Shown one piece after another: positions 7,656-15,985 of a stretch of 54,199 bases of DNA. Source of the stretch: an uncultured Clostridia bacterium (GTDB taxonomy: Bacteria; Bacillota; Clostridia; Saccharofermentanales; Saccharofermentanaceae); assembly GCA_937876985.1 (NCBI GenBank), contig CALEFT010000022.1, forward strand, positions 1 through 54,199, read 5' to 3'. Position 1 is the first letter of the stretch, and each line of letters starts with the position of its first letter. The notes below the pieces were generated by a model that searched no databases, was not told the origin of the DNA, and worked only from the letters and a program-made list of their open reading frames with translations. A program made the position numbers and the translations under genes.

Positions 7656-8126
7656 GTGCCAAGAAAGGGCAATATTCCGGTTAGAGAAGTGCTTCCAGAT
7701 CCACTATACAATGATGTTAAGGTTTCTAAGCTTATTAACAACATCATGTTAGATGGTAAGAAGGGCGTAGCACAGAAGATTTGCTATGACGCTTTTGATA
7801 TTATCAAGGAGCGTACTGGCGAGGAGCCTATTGAGGTTTTCAATAGAGCTTTAGAGAATGTAATGCCTGTACTAGAGTGTAAGGCTAGACGTGTTGGTGG
7901 TGCAAACTACCAAGTACCACTTGAGGTACGTCCAGCAAGACGTCAGACACTCGGTCTACGTTGGATTGTTACATATGCTAGAACTCGTAACGAGCGCACA
8001 ATGAAGGAGCGTCTTGCTAACGAGCTTATCGATGCAAGTAACGGCACAGGCGGTGCATTTAAGAAGAAAGAAGACATGCACAAGATGGCTGATGCTAACA
8101 GAGCATTCGCACATTACAGATGGTAA
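7656..8126 (+). CDS. rpsG: 30S ribosomal protein S7
   Basis: The 156-aa S7 protein nucleates assembly of the 30S head and binds 16S rRNA. It starts with GTG (MPRKGNIPVREVLPDPLYN) after a strong AAAGGAGGGAAG site. It has the conserved VGGANYQVPLEVRPARRQTL and NELIDASNGTGGAFKKKEDMHKMA segments split across the C-terminal helices, ending FAHYRW. It sits 162 bp after rpsL and 19 bp before fusA, in the usual str-operon order. Confidence 0.98.
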   Translation: MPRKGNIPVREVLPDPLYNDVKVSKLINNIMLDGKKGVAQKICYDAFDIIKERTGEEPIEVFNRALENVMPVLECKARRVGGANYQVPLEVRPARRQTLGLRWIVTYARTRNERTMKERLANELIDASNGTGGAFKKKEDMHKMADANRAFAHYRW

Positions 8127-8145
8127 TTGAAGGAGCATTGAAACG

Positions 8146-10215
8146 ATGAAACAGAGAGAGTATCCACTCGAGAGAACTAGAAATATCGGTATCATGGCTC
8201 ACATCGATGCAGGTAAGACAACAACAACAGAGCGTATCCTCTATTATGCTGGTATCAATCGTAAGATTGGTGAGACACACGATGGTGCTGCTACTATGGA
8301 CTTCATGGTACAGGAGAAAGAGCGTGGTATCACAATCCAGTCTGCTGCAACAACAGCACCTTGGAAGAACCACAGAATCAACATCATTGACACACCAGGT
8401 CACGTTGACTTCACAGTAGAGGTAGAGCGTTCACTTCGTGTACTTGACGGTGCTGTAACGGTTATGTCCGCTAGAGCAGGTGTTGAGCCACAGACAGAGA
8501 CAGTTTGGAGACAGGCTGAGAACTACGGTGTTCCACGTATGGTATACGTAAACAAGATGGACACAATGGGTGCAGACTTCTTCAGAGTTGTTGATATGAT
8601 TAAGGATCGTTTGAAGAGTAACGCAGTTGCTGTTCAGGTTCCAATCGGTAAGGAAGAGACATTCGAAGGTATTATCGACCTTATGACTCTCCGTGCTGAG
8701 GTTTATACAAGTGAAGACGGTTCCACATATGAGGACCGTGATGTTCCAGCAGATCTCGTAGATCTCGTTAATGAGAAGAGAGAGGCAATGATTGAGGCTA
8801 TCGCAGAAACAGACGAGGAACTCATGATGAAGTACCTCGACGGCGAGGAGATTACAGTAGATGAGCTTAAGGCAGCTCTACGTAAGGCTACTTGCGCATG
8901 TGAGATTATCCCAGTTATTTGCGGAACATCACTTCGTAACAAGGGTGTACAGATGATGCTTGATGCAATCGTAGATTACATGCCAGCACCAACTGACATC
9001 AAGGACATTACAGGTATCAATCCAGATACAGAGGAAGAAGAATCCCGTCCATCAAGCGACGAGGCTCCATTCTCCGCTCTTGCATTTAAGATTATGACAG
9101 ACCCATTCGTAGGAAAGCTTTGCTTCTTCCGTGTATACTCAGGTGTACTTGATGCGGGTTCATATGTATACAATGCAACAAAGGACAAGAAGGAAAGAAT
9201 TGGACGTATTGTTCAGATGCACGCAGATGCACGTAAGGAAATCACAGAGGTATTCTCTGGTGATATCGCTGCTGCAATTGGTTTGAAGGATACAACAACA
9301 GGTGATACACTTTGTGATCCTGATCACCCAATCATCCTCGAGTCTATGGAATTCCCAGAGCCAGTTATCGAGGTTGCTATCGAGCCTAAGAGCCGTGCTT
9401 CACAGGAGAAGATGATTATCGCTCTCCAGAAGCTCGCAGAAGAGGACCCAACATTTAAGACATACACTAACCAAGAGACAGGACAAACAATCATCGCAGG
9501 TATGGGTGAGCTTCACCTTGATATCATCGTTGACCGTTTGCTCCGTGAGTTTAAGGTAGAGGCTAACGTAGGTGCACCACAAGTTTCCTATAAGGAGACA
9601 ATTCGTAAGACTGTTGAGTGCGAAGGTAAGTTCGTTCGTCAGTCTGGTGGTCACGGTCAGTACGGTCACTGCTGGCTCCGTCTTGAGCCACAGGAGCCAG
9701 GTACAGGCTACTCCTTCGTTAACGAGACAGTTGGTGGTTCTATCCCTAAGGAGTTCATCGCTCCTATCGACGCTGGTGTACAGGAAGCTATGCAGGCTGG
9801 TATCCTTGGCGGATTCCCTGTAGTAGACGTAAAGGTTACAGTATTCGATGGTTCCTACCACGATGTTGACTCCTCTGAGCAGGCATTTAAGATTGCAGGT
9901 TCTATGGGATTCAAGGCTGGTATGGCAAAGGCAGACGCTTGTCTCCTCGAGCCTATCATGAAGGTAGACGTAGAAGTACCAGACGATTATCTCGGAGATG
10001 TTATCGGTGGTCTTAACGCTCGTCGTGGACAGATCAAGACAATTGAGCCACTCAACGGAACACAGCAGATTACAGCTGATGTACCTCTTGCTCAGATGTT
10101 TGGTTACGCAACAGCACTTCGTTCCACAACACAGGGACGTGGTAACTTCGTAATGCAGATCAGCCACTTCGCTGAGACACCAAAGTCCATCATGGAGGAA
10201 GTTCTTAAGAAGTAA
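8146..10215 (+). CDS. fusA: Translation elongation factor G
   Basis: The 689-aa GTPase drives ribosomal translocation and, with RRF, recycling. G1 is AHIDAGKTT (about residues 19-27), with the switch region RGITIQSAATT, G3 DTPGHVD and G4 NKMD. Domain IV and V segments such as SGGHGQYGHCWL and the QGRGNF region near the end are typical. The length is normal for EF-G. It follows rpsG closely (19 bp) with GGAG before the ATG. The separation from tuf by a 230-bp gap with its own promoter suggests both joint and independent expression of tuf. Confidence 0.98.
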   Translation: MKQREYPLERTRNIGIMAHIDAGKTTTTERILYYAGINRKIGETHDGAATMDFMVQEKERGITIQSAATTAPWKNHRINIIDTPGHVDFTVEVERSLRVLDGAVTVMSARAGVEPQTETVWRQAENYGVPRMVYVNKMDTMGADFFRVVDMIKDRLKSNAVAVQVPIGKEETFEGIIDLMTLRAEVYTSEDGSTYEDRDVPADLVDLVNEKREAMIEAIAETDEELMMKYLDGEEITVDELKAALRKATCACEIIPVICGTSLRNKGVQMMLDAIVDYMPAPTDIKDITGINPDTEEEESRPSSDEAPFSALAFKIMTDPFVGKLCFFRVYSGVLDAGSYVYNATKDKKERIGRIVQMHADARKEITEVFSGDIAAAIGLKDTTTGDTLCDPDHPIILESMEFPEPVIEVAIEPKSRASQEKMIIALQKLAEEDPTFKTYTNQETGQTIIAGMGELHLDIIVDRLLREFKVEANVGAPQVSYKETIRKTVECEGKFVRQSGGHGQYGHCWLRLEPQEPGTGYSFVNETVGGSIPKEFIAPIDAGVQEAMQAGILGGFPVVDVKVTVFDGSYHDVDSSEQAFKIAGSMGFKAGMAKADACLLEPIMKVDVEVPDDYLGDVIGGLNARRGQIKTIEPLNGTQQITADVPLAQMFGYATALRSTTQGRGNFVMQISHFAETPKSIMEEVLKK

Positions 10216-10356
10216 TTCATAGTATTCACTATGACCTTCTCGAAAAGAACAAGTCTTGTGACAATTTGCCACAAGAAACAGTCGATTTAATATCGTAAGA
10301 TTTTAAATACAATAACAAAATCCAACGGAAGTGCGGTATGCTTTCTATAAATAGAC

Positions 10357-10385
10357 TTGAAACGTAAGCGGAAAGTTTGTAAAAT
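10357..10385 (+). promoter_or_regulatory. Promoter of tuf
   Basis: TTGAAA (10357-10362) and TAAAAT (10380-10385) with a 17-bp spacer sit 60 bp before the tuf start, in the fusA-tuf gap. This would give tuf its own transcript. Confidence 0.65.
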
Positions 10386-10445
10386 AGTAAGCAACGCGCG
10401 ACCAGCGGAAGAAACATTCAAAATTTCTTAAGGAGGAAATTACAA

Positions 10446-11648
10446 ATGGCTAAGGAAAAGTTTGTACGTAATAAGCCACACGTAAACATTGGAACAATTG
10501 GTCACGTTGACCATGGTAAGACAACTCTTACAGCTGCTATCACAAAGACATTGTCTTTCTTGGGTGGTGCTGACTATACAGAGTATGGTAACATCGATAA
10601 GGCTCCAGAGGAGAGAGCTCGTGGTATCACGATCAATACTTCTCACGTTGAGTATCAGACAGAGACACGTCACTATGCACACGTTGACTGCCCAGGCCAC
10701 GCTGACTACATCAAGAACATGATCACAGGTGCTGCTCAGATGGACGGTGCTATCCTCGTAGTATCTGCTGCAGACGGCCCAATGCCACAGACACGTGAGC
10801 ACATCCTTCTCGCTCGTCAGGTAGGCGTTCCATACATCGTAGTATTCATGAACAAGTGCGATCAGGTTGACGATGAGGAGCTTCTTGAGCTCGTAGAGAT
10901 GGATATCCGTGATCTTCTCAACCAGTACGAGTTCCCAGGTGATGATACACCAATCATCCGTGGTTCTGCTCTTGCAGCAATCGAGGCTGATTCTTCTGAC
11001 GTTAATGCTCCAGAGTACGCTCCAATCGTTGAGCTTATGAAGGCAGTTGACGAGTACATTGCTACTCCAGAGCGTCCAACAGACAAGCCATTCTTGATGC
11101 CAGTAGAGGACGTATTCACAATCACAGGTCGTGGTACAGTTGCTACAGGTCGTCTTGAGAGAGGTATCATCAAGGTTGGTGACGCTGCAGAGATCGTTGG
11201 TCTTCAGGATGAGCCAAAGTCTACAACAGTTACTGGTGTAGAGATGTTCCGTAAGCAGATGGATCAGGCTGAGGCTGGTGACAACATCGGTGCTCTTCTC
11301 CGTGGTATTGACCGTAAGGAAATTGAGAGAGGACAGGTTCTTGCTAAGCCAGGAACAATCACACCTCACACAAAGTTCGAGGGTCAGGTTTACGTATTGA
11401 CAGCTGATGAGGGTGGTCGTCATAAGCCATTCTTCAACGGTTACCGTCCACAGTTCTACTTCAGAACAACAGACGTTACAGGTGTTGCTAACCTCCCAGA
11501 GGGCACAGAGATGTGTATGCCTGGTGACCACGTTACAATTTCTGTAGAGCTTATCACTCCAATCGCTATGGAGCAGGGCCTCAAGTTCGCTATCCGTGAG
11601 GGTGGTCATACAGTAGGTGCTGGTACAGTTTCTAACATCATTGAGTAA
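10446..11648 (+). CDS. tuf: Translation elongation factor Tu
   Basis: The 400-aa GTPase delivers aminoacyl-tRNA to the ribosome. GHVDHGKTT (G1), the RGITIN effector region, DCPGHADY (G3), NKCD (G4, in the form common in many bacteria) and GSALA (G5) are all in place. The barrel domains end in GAGTVSNIIE. AAGGAGG lies 9 nt before the ATG. Heavy use of a small codon set fits very high expression. It ends the str-type block and is followed by a clear terminator. Confidence 0.98.
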   Translation: MAKEKFVRNKPHVNIGTIGHVDHGKTTLTAAITKTLSFLGGADYTEYGNIDKAPEERARGITINTSHVEYQTETRHYAHVDCPGHADYIKNMITGAAQMDGAILVVSAADGPMPQTREHILLARQVGVPYIVVFMNKCDQVDDEELLELVEMDIRDLLNQYEFPGDDTPIIRGSALAAIEADSSDVNAPEYAPIVELMKAVDEYIATPERPTDKPFLMPVEDVFTITGRGTVATGRLERGIIKVGDAAEIVGLQDEPKSTTVTGVEMFRKQMDQAEAGDNIGALLRGIDRKEIERGQVLAKPGTITPHTKFEGQVYVLTADEGGRHKPFFNGYRPQFYFRTTDVTGVANLPEGTEMCMPGDHVTISVELITPIAMEQGLKFAIREGGHTVGAGTVSNIIE

Positions 11649-11682
11649 TCTTTGATATTGTAACTAAACATCAATAATTATT

Positions 11683-11715
11683 GGGCTTCTTGATTATTCG
11701 AGAAGCCCATTTTTT
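11683..11715 (+). terminator. Rho-independent terminator after tuf
   Basis: GGGCTTCT (11683-11690) pairs with AGAAGCCC (11701-11708) around a 10-nt loop and is followed by ATTTTTT. Confidence 0.9.
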
Positions 11716-11815
11716 GTCTTAAAATTTCTGCTTGCAAGAGTATAATTGTGTGTAGATAAATCAGAATTGTTGGTTGAAATATAAACTCAAACGACAAGAA
11801 AGGAGATAATATCCT

Positions 11816-12511
11816 ATGCAAATAAAGATATTACATCTAATAGAAGGTGCGAAGAAAGCCGAAGGCTTAACTGTAATAATTGATGTGTTCAGAGCGTTCT
11901 CGGTGGAATGCTATTTATATGAAATGGGCGTAAAAGAGATAAGGCCAGTAGGAAGTATAGAGGATGCTATTCGATTAGGGGAGAAAATAGAGGGAAGCGT
12001 GCTTGTTGGCGAAAGACGCGGAGTAAAGTGTGAGGGTTTTCGCTTTGGGAATTCGCCGTCGACGATTGTTTCCGATGAGGTTTTTGGCAGGACTGTAATT
12101 CATTCGACGAGTGCAGGAACGCAGGGGATAGTGAACGCGACGGGCGCAAGTGAGATTGTTACTGGAAGTCTTGTTAATGCAAGGGCAGTTGCCAAATACA
12201 TTCGTAGCAAGAACCCTGAAGTTGTGTCGCTTGTGTGCATGGGAAATAATGGAACGCGAGAGGCGAAGGAGGATGAGCTTTGCGCTGAGTACATTAGAAG
12301 TTTGCTGGAGGGGGAGCCAATTATAGATATGGATGAGAGGGTTCGTGCGTTAAAGGTTGATGGCGGAGAGCACTTTTTTGATAGTTCGAGGCAGGATGTG
12401 TTTCCGACGGAAGATTTCTGGATGTGCATAAAGTACGATTTGTTTCCGTTCGTGCTTCGTGTGGAGCGAGATGAGCTCGGGTTTGTTAGTAGAAAGGTCG
12501 AGTTCGGTTGA
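11816..12511 (+). CDS. 2-phosphosulfolactate phosphatase family (ComB-like) protein
   Basis: A 231-aa member of the ComB family. In methanogens ComB hydrolyses 2-phosphosulfolactate in coenzyme M synthesis, but bacterial members have no proven role. Family features seen are VIIDVFRAFSVECYL near residue 20, GERRGVKCEGFRFGNSPS with the glycine/asparagine cluster, and TSAGTQGIVNATGA. The length is typical. A good RBS (AAGGAGAT) precedes the ATG, and TATAAT at 11741-11746 is a possible -10 box without a good -35. It is monocistronic and converges with the minus-strand gene 2 bp away, so any terminator would lie inside the opposite gene. Confidence 0.8.
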   Translation: MQIKILHLIEGAKKAEGLTVIIDVFRAFSVECYLYEMGVKEIRPVGSIEDAIRLGEKIEGSVLVGERRGVKCEGFRFGNSPSTIVSDEVFGRTVIHSTSAGTQGIVNATGASEIVTGSLVNARAVAKYIRSKNPEVVSLVCMGNNGTREAKEDELCAEYIRSLLEGEPIIDMDERVRALKVDGGEHFFDSSRQDVFPTEDFWMCIKYDLFPFVLRVERDELGFVSRKVEFG

Positions 12512-12513
12512 GA

Positions 12514-13317
12514 TTAGAGTTGGAATAAATCGATGAGAGTTTTGCGCACGAGAGAAATGTCTATTGGGGTTTGGATACTCTCGAATGACGCGATAAGATT
12601 CTTGCCTAAATAGATGTCGTTAGTTGCATATTTATTGATTTTATGAAGTGCATTATTGCGGTATTCTTCGTTGTCCATCATGCCGAAGTGCTCGAAGTAA
12701 ACCACCTCTCTTGTAACTGGATTAAGAAGTGTGAAGTCTGGGTAGACCTTGGAGCCGTCGCTTAGAATAAGCTCGGCCTCGTAACGATATGGAATTTTCA
12801 ACTCATAGAATAGGTTTGCAAGTAAAAGCTCTGATTTGGATCTAACAAATTCTCCTTGAAGAGTTTTGTACAATTTATGTTCTTCGTTATATGGATTTGA
12901 ATTAAATGGAACAGAAAGCCATTCCTTAGTGAACTGTTTATCATTAAGGACAAGTGGATGTACAAGCTCCTGGCGTGCTTTCGAAAGAGAATCATAGCAT
13001 TCTTCGATGCTGTTAGCTTCGAGCTTTGATATAAGCTTGTCGATTTCTTTGATTAGGTATGCAGTTCTATTTAGAACCTTCTTATAGTATTGGTTCTGCG
13101 CAATCTTGGCTGCTAATTCTTTGCCACCGTTTTTGCTTGAGAGATATTTACCCTTTGTGTCACCTTTGGTGGAGATAAGGAAAAACGAGGATTGATTATT
13201 ACGATGATCAATTCTTATGTTGTCGGATATTGTATTATCAATCCTCGAACTTGCGTTATGATTGATATTTTGTAGAGACAGCTTATAGTTGCGAAGAGCG
13301 CTAATCGAGTTTTTCAT
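12514..13317 (-). CDS. Putative PD-(D/E)XK-fold nuclease-like protein
   Basis: A 267-aa protein with no membrane segment. The C-terminal third has the layout of a PD-(D/E)XK nuclease: an early acidic residue in RSKSELLLANLF (Glu163), then VYPDFTLLNP (Pro193-Asp194), then VVYFEHFG (Glu209), with helices between. The classical Lys two residues after the acid is replaced by Phe-Glu-His, so it is a divergent or possibly inactive version. The N-terminal 110 residues are helical and charged. Similar standalone proteins occur in gut Firmicutes without a known role. No methyltransferase partner is nearby. The gene begins 158 bp from the hairpin array at 13476. A weak TCTCC-type RBS complement is seen upstream. 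Confidence 0.6.
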   Translation of the reverse strand: MKNSISALRNYKLSLQNINHNASSRIDNTISDNIRIDHRNNQSSFFLISTKGDTKGKYLSSKNGGKELAAKIAQNQYYKKVLNRTAYLIKEIDKLISKLEANSIEECYDSLSKARQELVHPLVLNDKQFTKEWLSVPFNSNPYNEEHKLYKTLQGEFVRSKSELLLANLFYELKIPYRYEAELILSDGSKVYPDFTLLNPVTREVVYFEHFGMMDNEEYRNNALHKINKYATNDIYLGKNLIASFESIQTPIDISLVRKTLIDLFQL

Positions 13318-13475
13318 ATTATTTCTCCTTGGTTGTATTGGTTATTGATAAATGGACTTTATAGTGGACTGAGTTTAATTTCAAGTATAAATATTGCAAA
13401 AATAGGCTATTTTTTCATTTGAAAAGAAAAATGAGACTAAATGAGGGGTTGTGAGACAGCATAGGAGTAGTGTTT

Positions 13476-13890
13476 TACGATAAGAATGGATTTTTGAGAT
13501 TTTTATCGTAGTTTGTGTTGCGCTTCAAAGTTGGTAATTCGCTCGCATTACGATAAAAAATCATTTTTTTGATTTTTATCGTAGTGTTTTTCTTATGAAT
13601 GAGCCTTTTTATAGAAGCTGACTACGATAAGAATTGGTTTTCTTGATTTTTATCGTAGTTTTCCATGCTGGATGGAGCTGTGTAACCTTGATAGCTTGCA
13701 CAAATACTACGATAAAAAAGCTGTTTTAAGTTTTTTATCGTAGTTTGAATGAAATAGAGCCTTTGGAAGCACGTGCTCTTATACGATAAAAATGTTCTTT
13801 TTCAATTTTTATCGTAGTTTGAGGTTGGAAGAACGGCGCTAGCTGGCGTTACGACTACGATAAAAATGTGATTTTGAGAATTTTATCGTA
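13476..13890. repeat. Array of six 35-bp hairpin repeats with about 39-bp spacers
   Basis: Six elements, each exactly 35 bp, lie at 13476-13510, 13549-13583, 13623-13657, 13708-13742, 13782-13816 and 13856-13890. Each starts TACGATAA(A/G)AA and ends TTTTATCGTA, so the arms are inverted complements of 11-12 bp, and the centre varies. Every element is followed by GT. Start-to-start distances are 73, 74, 85, 74 and 74 bp, leaving spacers of 38, 39, 50, 39 and 39 bp. No open reading frame spans the array. This is not a CRISPR: repeat centres vary and no cas gene is present. A second array is at 54047-54199. Confidence 0.9.
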
Positions 13891-14025
13891 GTTAACAAGG
13901 TTTTCGAGTTAGAAGGAATATTATAGCCATAGAATTAAAGTTTATTAACAAAACGTGCAAAGGCAAATAAGTGTGTTATTATATGTTGAGGGGCAAGTTG
14001 GCTATGTTGAAGGGAGACGCGCTTT

Positions 14026-15291
14026 ATGAGTAAAGAGGAAATGAAGCTTACGCCGTTAGAGAAGAAGTGGGTTCTATATGATGTAGCTAATTCAGCTTTT
14101 ACACTATTAATTGCTACTATTATTCCAATTTATTTTAATGGTATTGCTTCGGCGCAAGGGCTAAGCGATGTAGATTATTTGGCATATTGGGGATATGCTG
14201 CAAGTATAGCGACGCTTCTGGTTGCGCTTATTGGGCCATTTTTTGGAACGCTTTCTGACGGTAAGAACAAGAAGCTTAGGATGTTTATCGTGGCACTTGC
14301 GATTGGTGCTATTGGATGCGTGGCTCTTGGACTTGCGAAGACATGGTTAGTTTTCCTTGCGATATTTGTTTTGGCTAAGGTTGCATATCAACAGAGCTTG
14401 ATTTTCTATGATTCGATGTTAAATGATGTTACGACTCCTGAGAGAGCGGATGTTGTATCGTCGAAGGGATATGCGTGGGGATATATTGGTAGCTGTATTC
14501 CGTTTGTACTTTGTCTTGTGATTGTTCTCATGCATGACAAGATTGGGTTAACGATGGATATTGCGATGTTGATTGCTTTTGCAATTACTTCTATTTGGTG
14601 GGTGGCTTGTGCTGTTCCGCTAATTAAGTCGTATGAGCAGAAGAATTATGTTGAGAATATTAGTAATCCGGTTAAGGATACATTCGCGAATTTGTTTGGA
14701 CTATTTAAGGAGCTTAAGGGACGTAAGGATATTATGTTCTTCTTGATTGCGTTCTTTTTCTATATTGATGGTGTTTATACGATTATTGATATGGCGACGG
14801 CGTATGGAGAGGCGTTAGGTCTTGATTCGACTGGACTATTACTTGCATTATTGTTGACACAGATTGTCGCGTTCCCATGCTCGCTCATTTTTGCGAAGTT
14901 GTCGAAGAAGATTAAGAGTGAGACGATCTTGACGATTTGTATTTTTGCATATGTTGGAATTGCGGTGTTTGCATTTTTCTTGGATACACTTACCGAGTTC
15001 TGGATTCTTGCTTTCTGCGTAGGAATGTTCCAGGGCACTATTCAGGCAATGTCGAGATCTTATTATTCTAGGATTATTCCACCTGAGAAGTCTGGTGAGT
15101 ATTTTGGTTTATATGATATTTTTGGTAAGGGCGCGGCGTTTACGGGTACTATGTTGATATCGGTAGTTACTACGATTACGGGTAGTACGAATAAGGGCGT
15201 GTCGTCGTTATCGATTATGTTTATTATTGGATTCCTGCTATTTAGAGTAGCGCTTAAGGAAAGAAAGAAGTATTTGGATAAGAAAGTGTGA
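14026..15291 (+). CDS. MFS transporter, UMF1/Atg22-like family
   Basis: A 421-aa integral membrane protein with about 12 hydrophobic segments. The opening KKWVLYDVANSAFTLLIATI is the hallmark of the UMF1/Atg22-like MFS family, and GPFFGTLSDGKNKK is the MFS loop 2-3 signature. QGTIQAMSRSYYSRIIPPEKSGEYFGLY marks the typical UMF1 C-terminal half. Its substrate is unknown; relatives are proposed amino-acid or small-solute exporters. GGGAGAC precedes the ATG. It begins 135 bp after the hairpin array and heads a four-gene run with a HAD phosphatase, a ThDP enzyme and an epimerase. Some MFS codons (GCG, ACG) differ from the ribosomal genes but match the next genes. Confidence 0.88.
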   Translation: MSKEEMKLTPLEKKWVLYDVANSAFTLLIATIIPIYFNGIASAQGLSDVDYLAYWGYAASIATLLVALIGPFFGTLSDGKNKKLRMFIVALAIGAIGCVALGLAKTWLVFLAIFVLAKVAYQQSLIFYDSMLNDVTTPERADVVSSKGYAWGYIGSCIPFVLCLVIVLMHDKIGLTMDIAMLIAFAITSIWWVACAVPLIKSYEQKNYVENISNPVKDTFANLFGLFKELKGRKDIMFFLIAFFFYIDGVYTIIDMATAYGEALGLDSTGLLLALLLTQIVAFPCSLIFAKLSKKIKSETILTICIFAYVGIAVFAFFLDTLTEFWILAFCVGMFQGTIQAMSRSYYSRIIPPEKSGEYFGLYDIFGKGAAFTGTMLISVVTTITGSTNKGVSSLSIMFIIGFLLFRVALKERKKYLDKKV

Positions 15292-15304
15292 GGAAGACGC
15301 GGTT

Positions 15305-15985
15305 ATGAGTTATAAGGCAGTTTTGTTCGATTTGGATGGAACGGTGATGGATACTTCGGAGGGAATTTTGATTTCCTTGAAGGAGACGATTGAGAAGTTT
15401 GGGCTTGAGGTGCTGCCGGATGAGGAGCTTCGCAAGTTTATTGGGCCACCGATTGAGTGGTCTTTTGAGTCGCACTATGGAGTGAAGGGGCAGGAGCAGA
15501 AGGATATTGTTGCGTGCTTTAGAGATAGGTATAGTAACCACAATTTGCTGCATGCGTGCGTTTATGATGGCGTGTTTGAGTTTATGGATGCGCTTCGTAG
15601 AAGGGGCGTGAAGATTGGAATTGCGACGTACAAGAAGGAGGATTATGCGCTCAAGTTATTGAGGGCGTTTGAGGTCGACAAGAAGTGCGATGCGATTCAT
15701 GGGTCGCATTATGATATCAAGGAGACAAAGGCCGATATTATTGTGAAGTGTCTTGGTGAGCTCGGCATTACGGATAGGAAGGATGTCTTGATGGTGGGTG
15801 ACTCGAAGCATGATGCAATGGGCGCGAATAATTTGGGAATTGATTTTGCTGGAGTGAGCTTCGGATTCGGGTTCGAGAGTGGCCAGGAAGGTGAGAATAT
15901 TGACGAATATGAGCATGTTGCTTATACGGATTATATGTTGGATTTGATTAGTTTGTTTGAGGACAAGGAGGACTTAGAGAAATGA
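15305..15985 (+). CDS. HAD-superfamily phosphatase, phosphoglycolate phosphatase-like
   Basis: A 226-aa soluble hydrolase. Motif I is FDLDGTVMD (nucleophile Asp near residue 9), motif II lies in KIGIATYKKEDYA, with Thr in the position often held by Ser or Thr, and motif III/IV is VGDSKHDAMGANNLGI. The helical cap between motifs I and II is of the Gph/PgmB type. The substrate is unknown, possibly a small phosphoester. The start is 14 bp after the MFS stop. The stop overlaps the next ATG by 4 bp (ATGA), so it is coupled to the ThDP enzyme, which suggests the same pathway. Confidence 0.85.
   Translation: MSYKAVLFDLDGTVMDTSEGILISLKETIEKFGLEVLPDEELRKFIGPPIEWSFESHYGVKGQEQKDIVACFRDRYSNHNLLHACVYDGVFEFMDALRRRGVKIGIATYKKEDYALKLLRAFEVDKKCDAIHGSHYDIKETKADIIVKCLGELGITDRKDVLMVGDSKHDAMGANNLGIDFAGVSFGFGFESGQEGENIDEYEHVAYTDYMLDLISLFEDKEDLEK

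Noticed and set aside
10440..11609. 389-aa reading frame opposite EF-Tu, and a similar one opposite EF-G (9400-10272)
   Set aside because: They are full antisense shadows of tuf and fusA, created by the strongly biased codons of these genes; composition is Cys/Thr/Leu-rich nonsense with no RBS or family pattern.
13476..13890. CRISPR array
   Set aside because: Repeats vary in the centre, one spacer is longer, a spacer is shared with a second array next to the same hairpins, and no cas gene is in the window.
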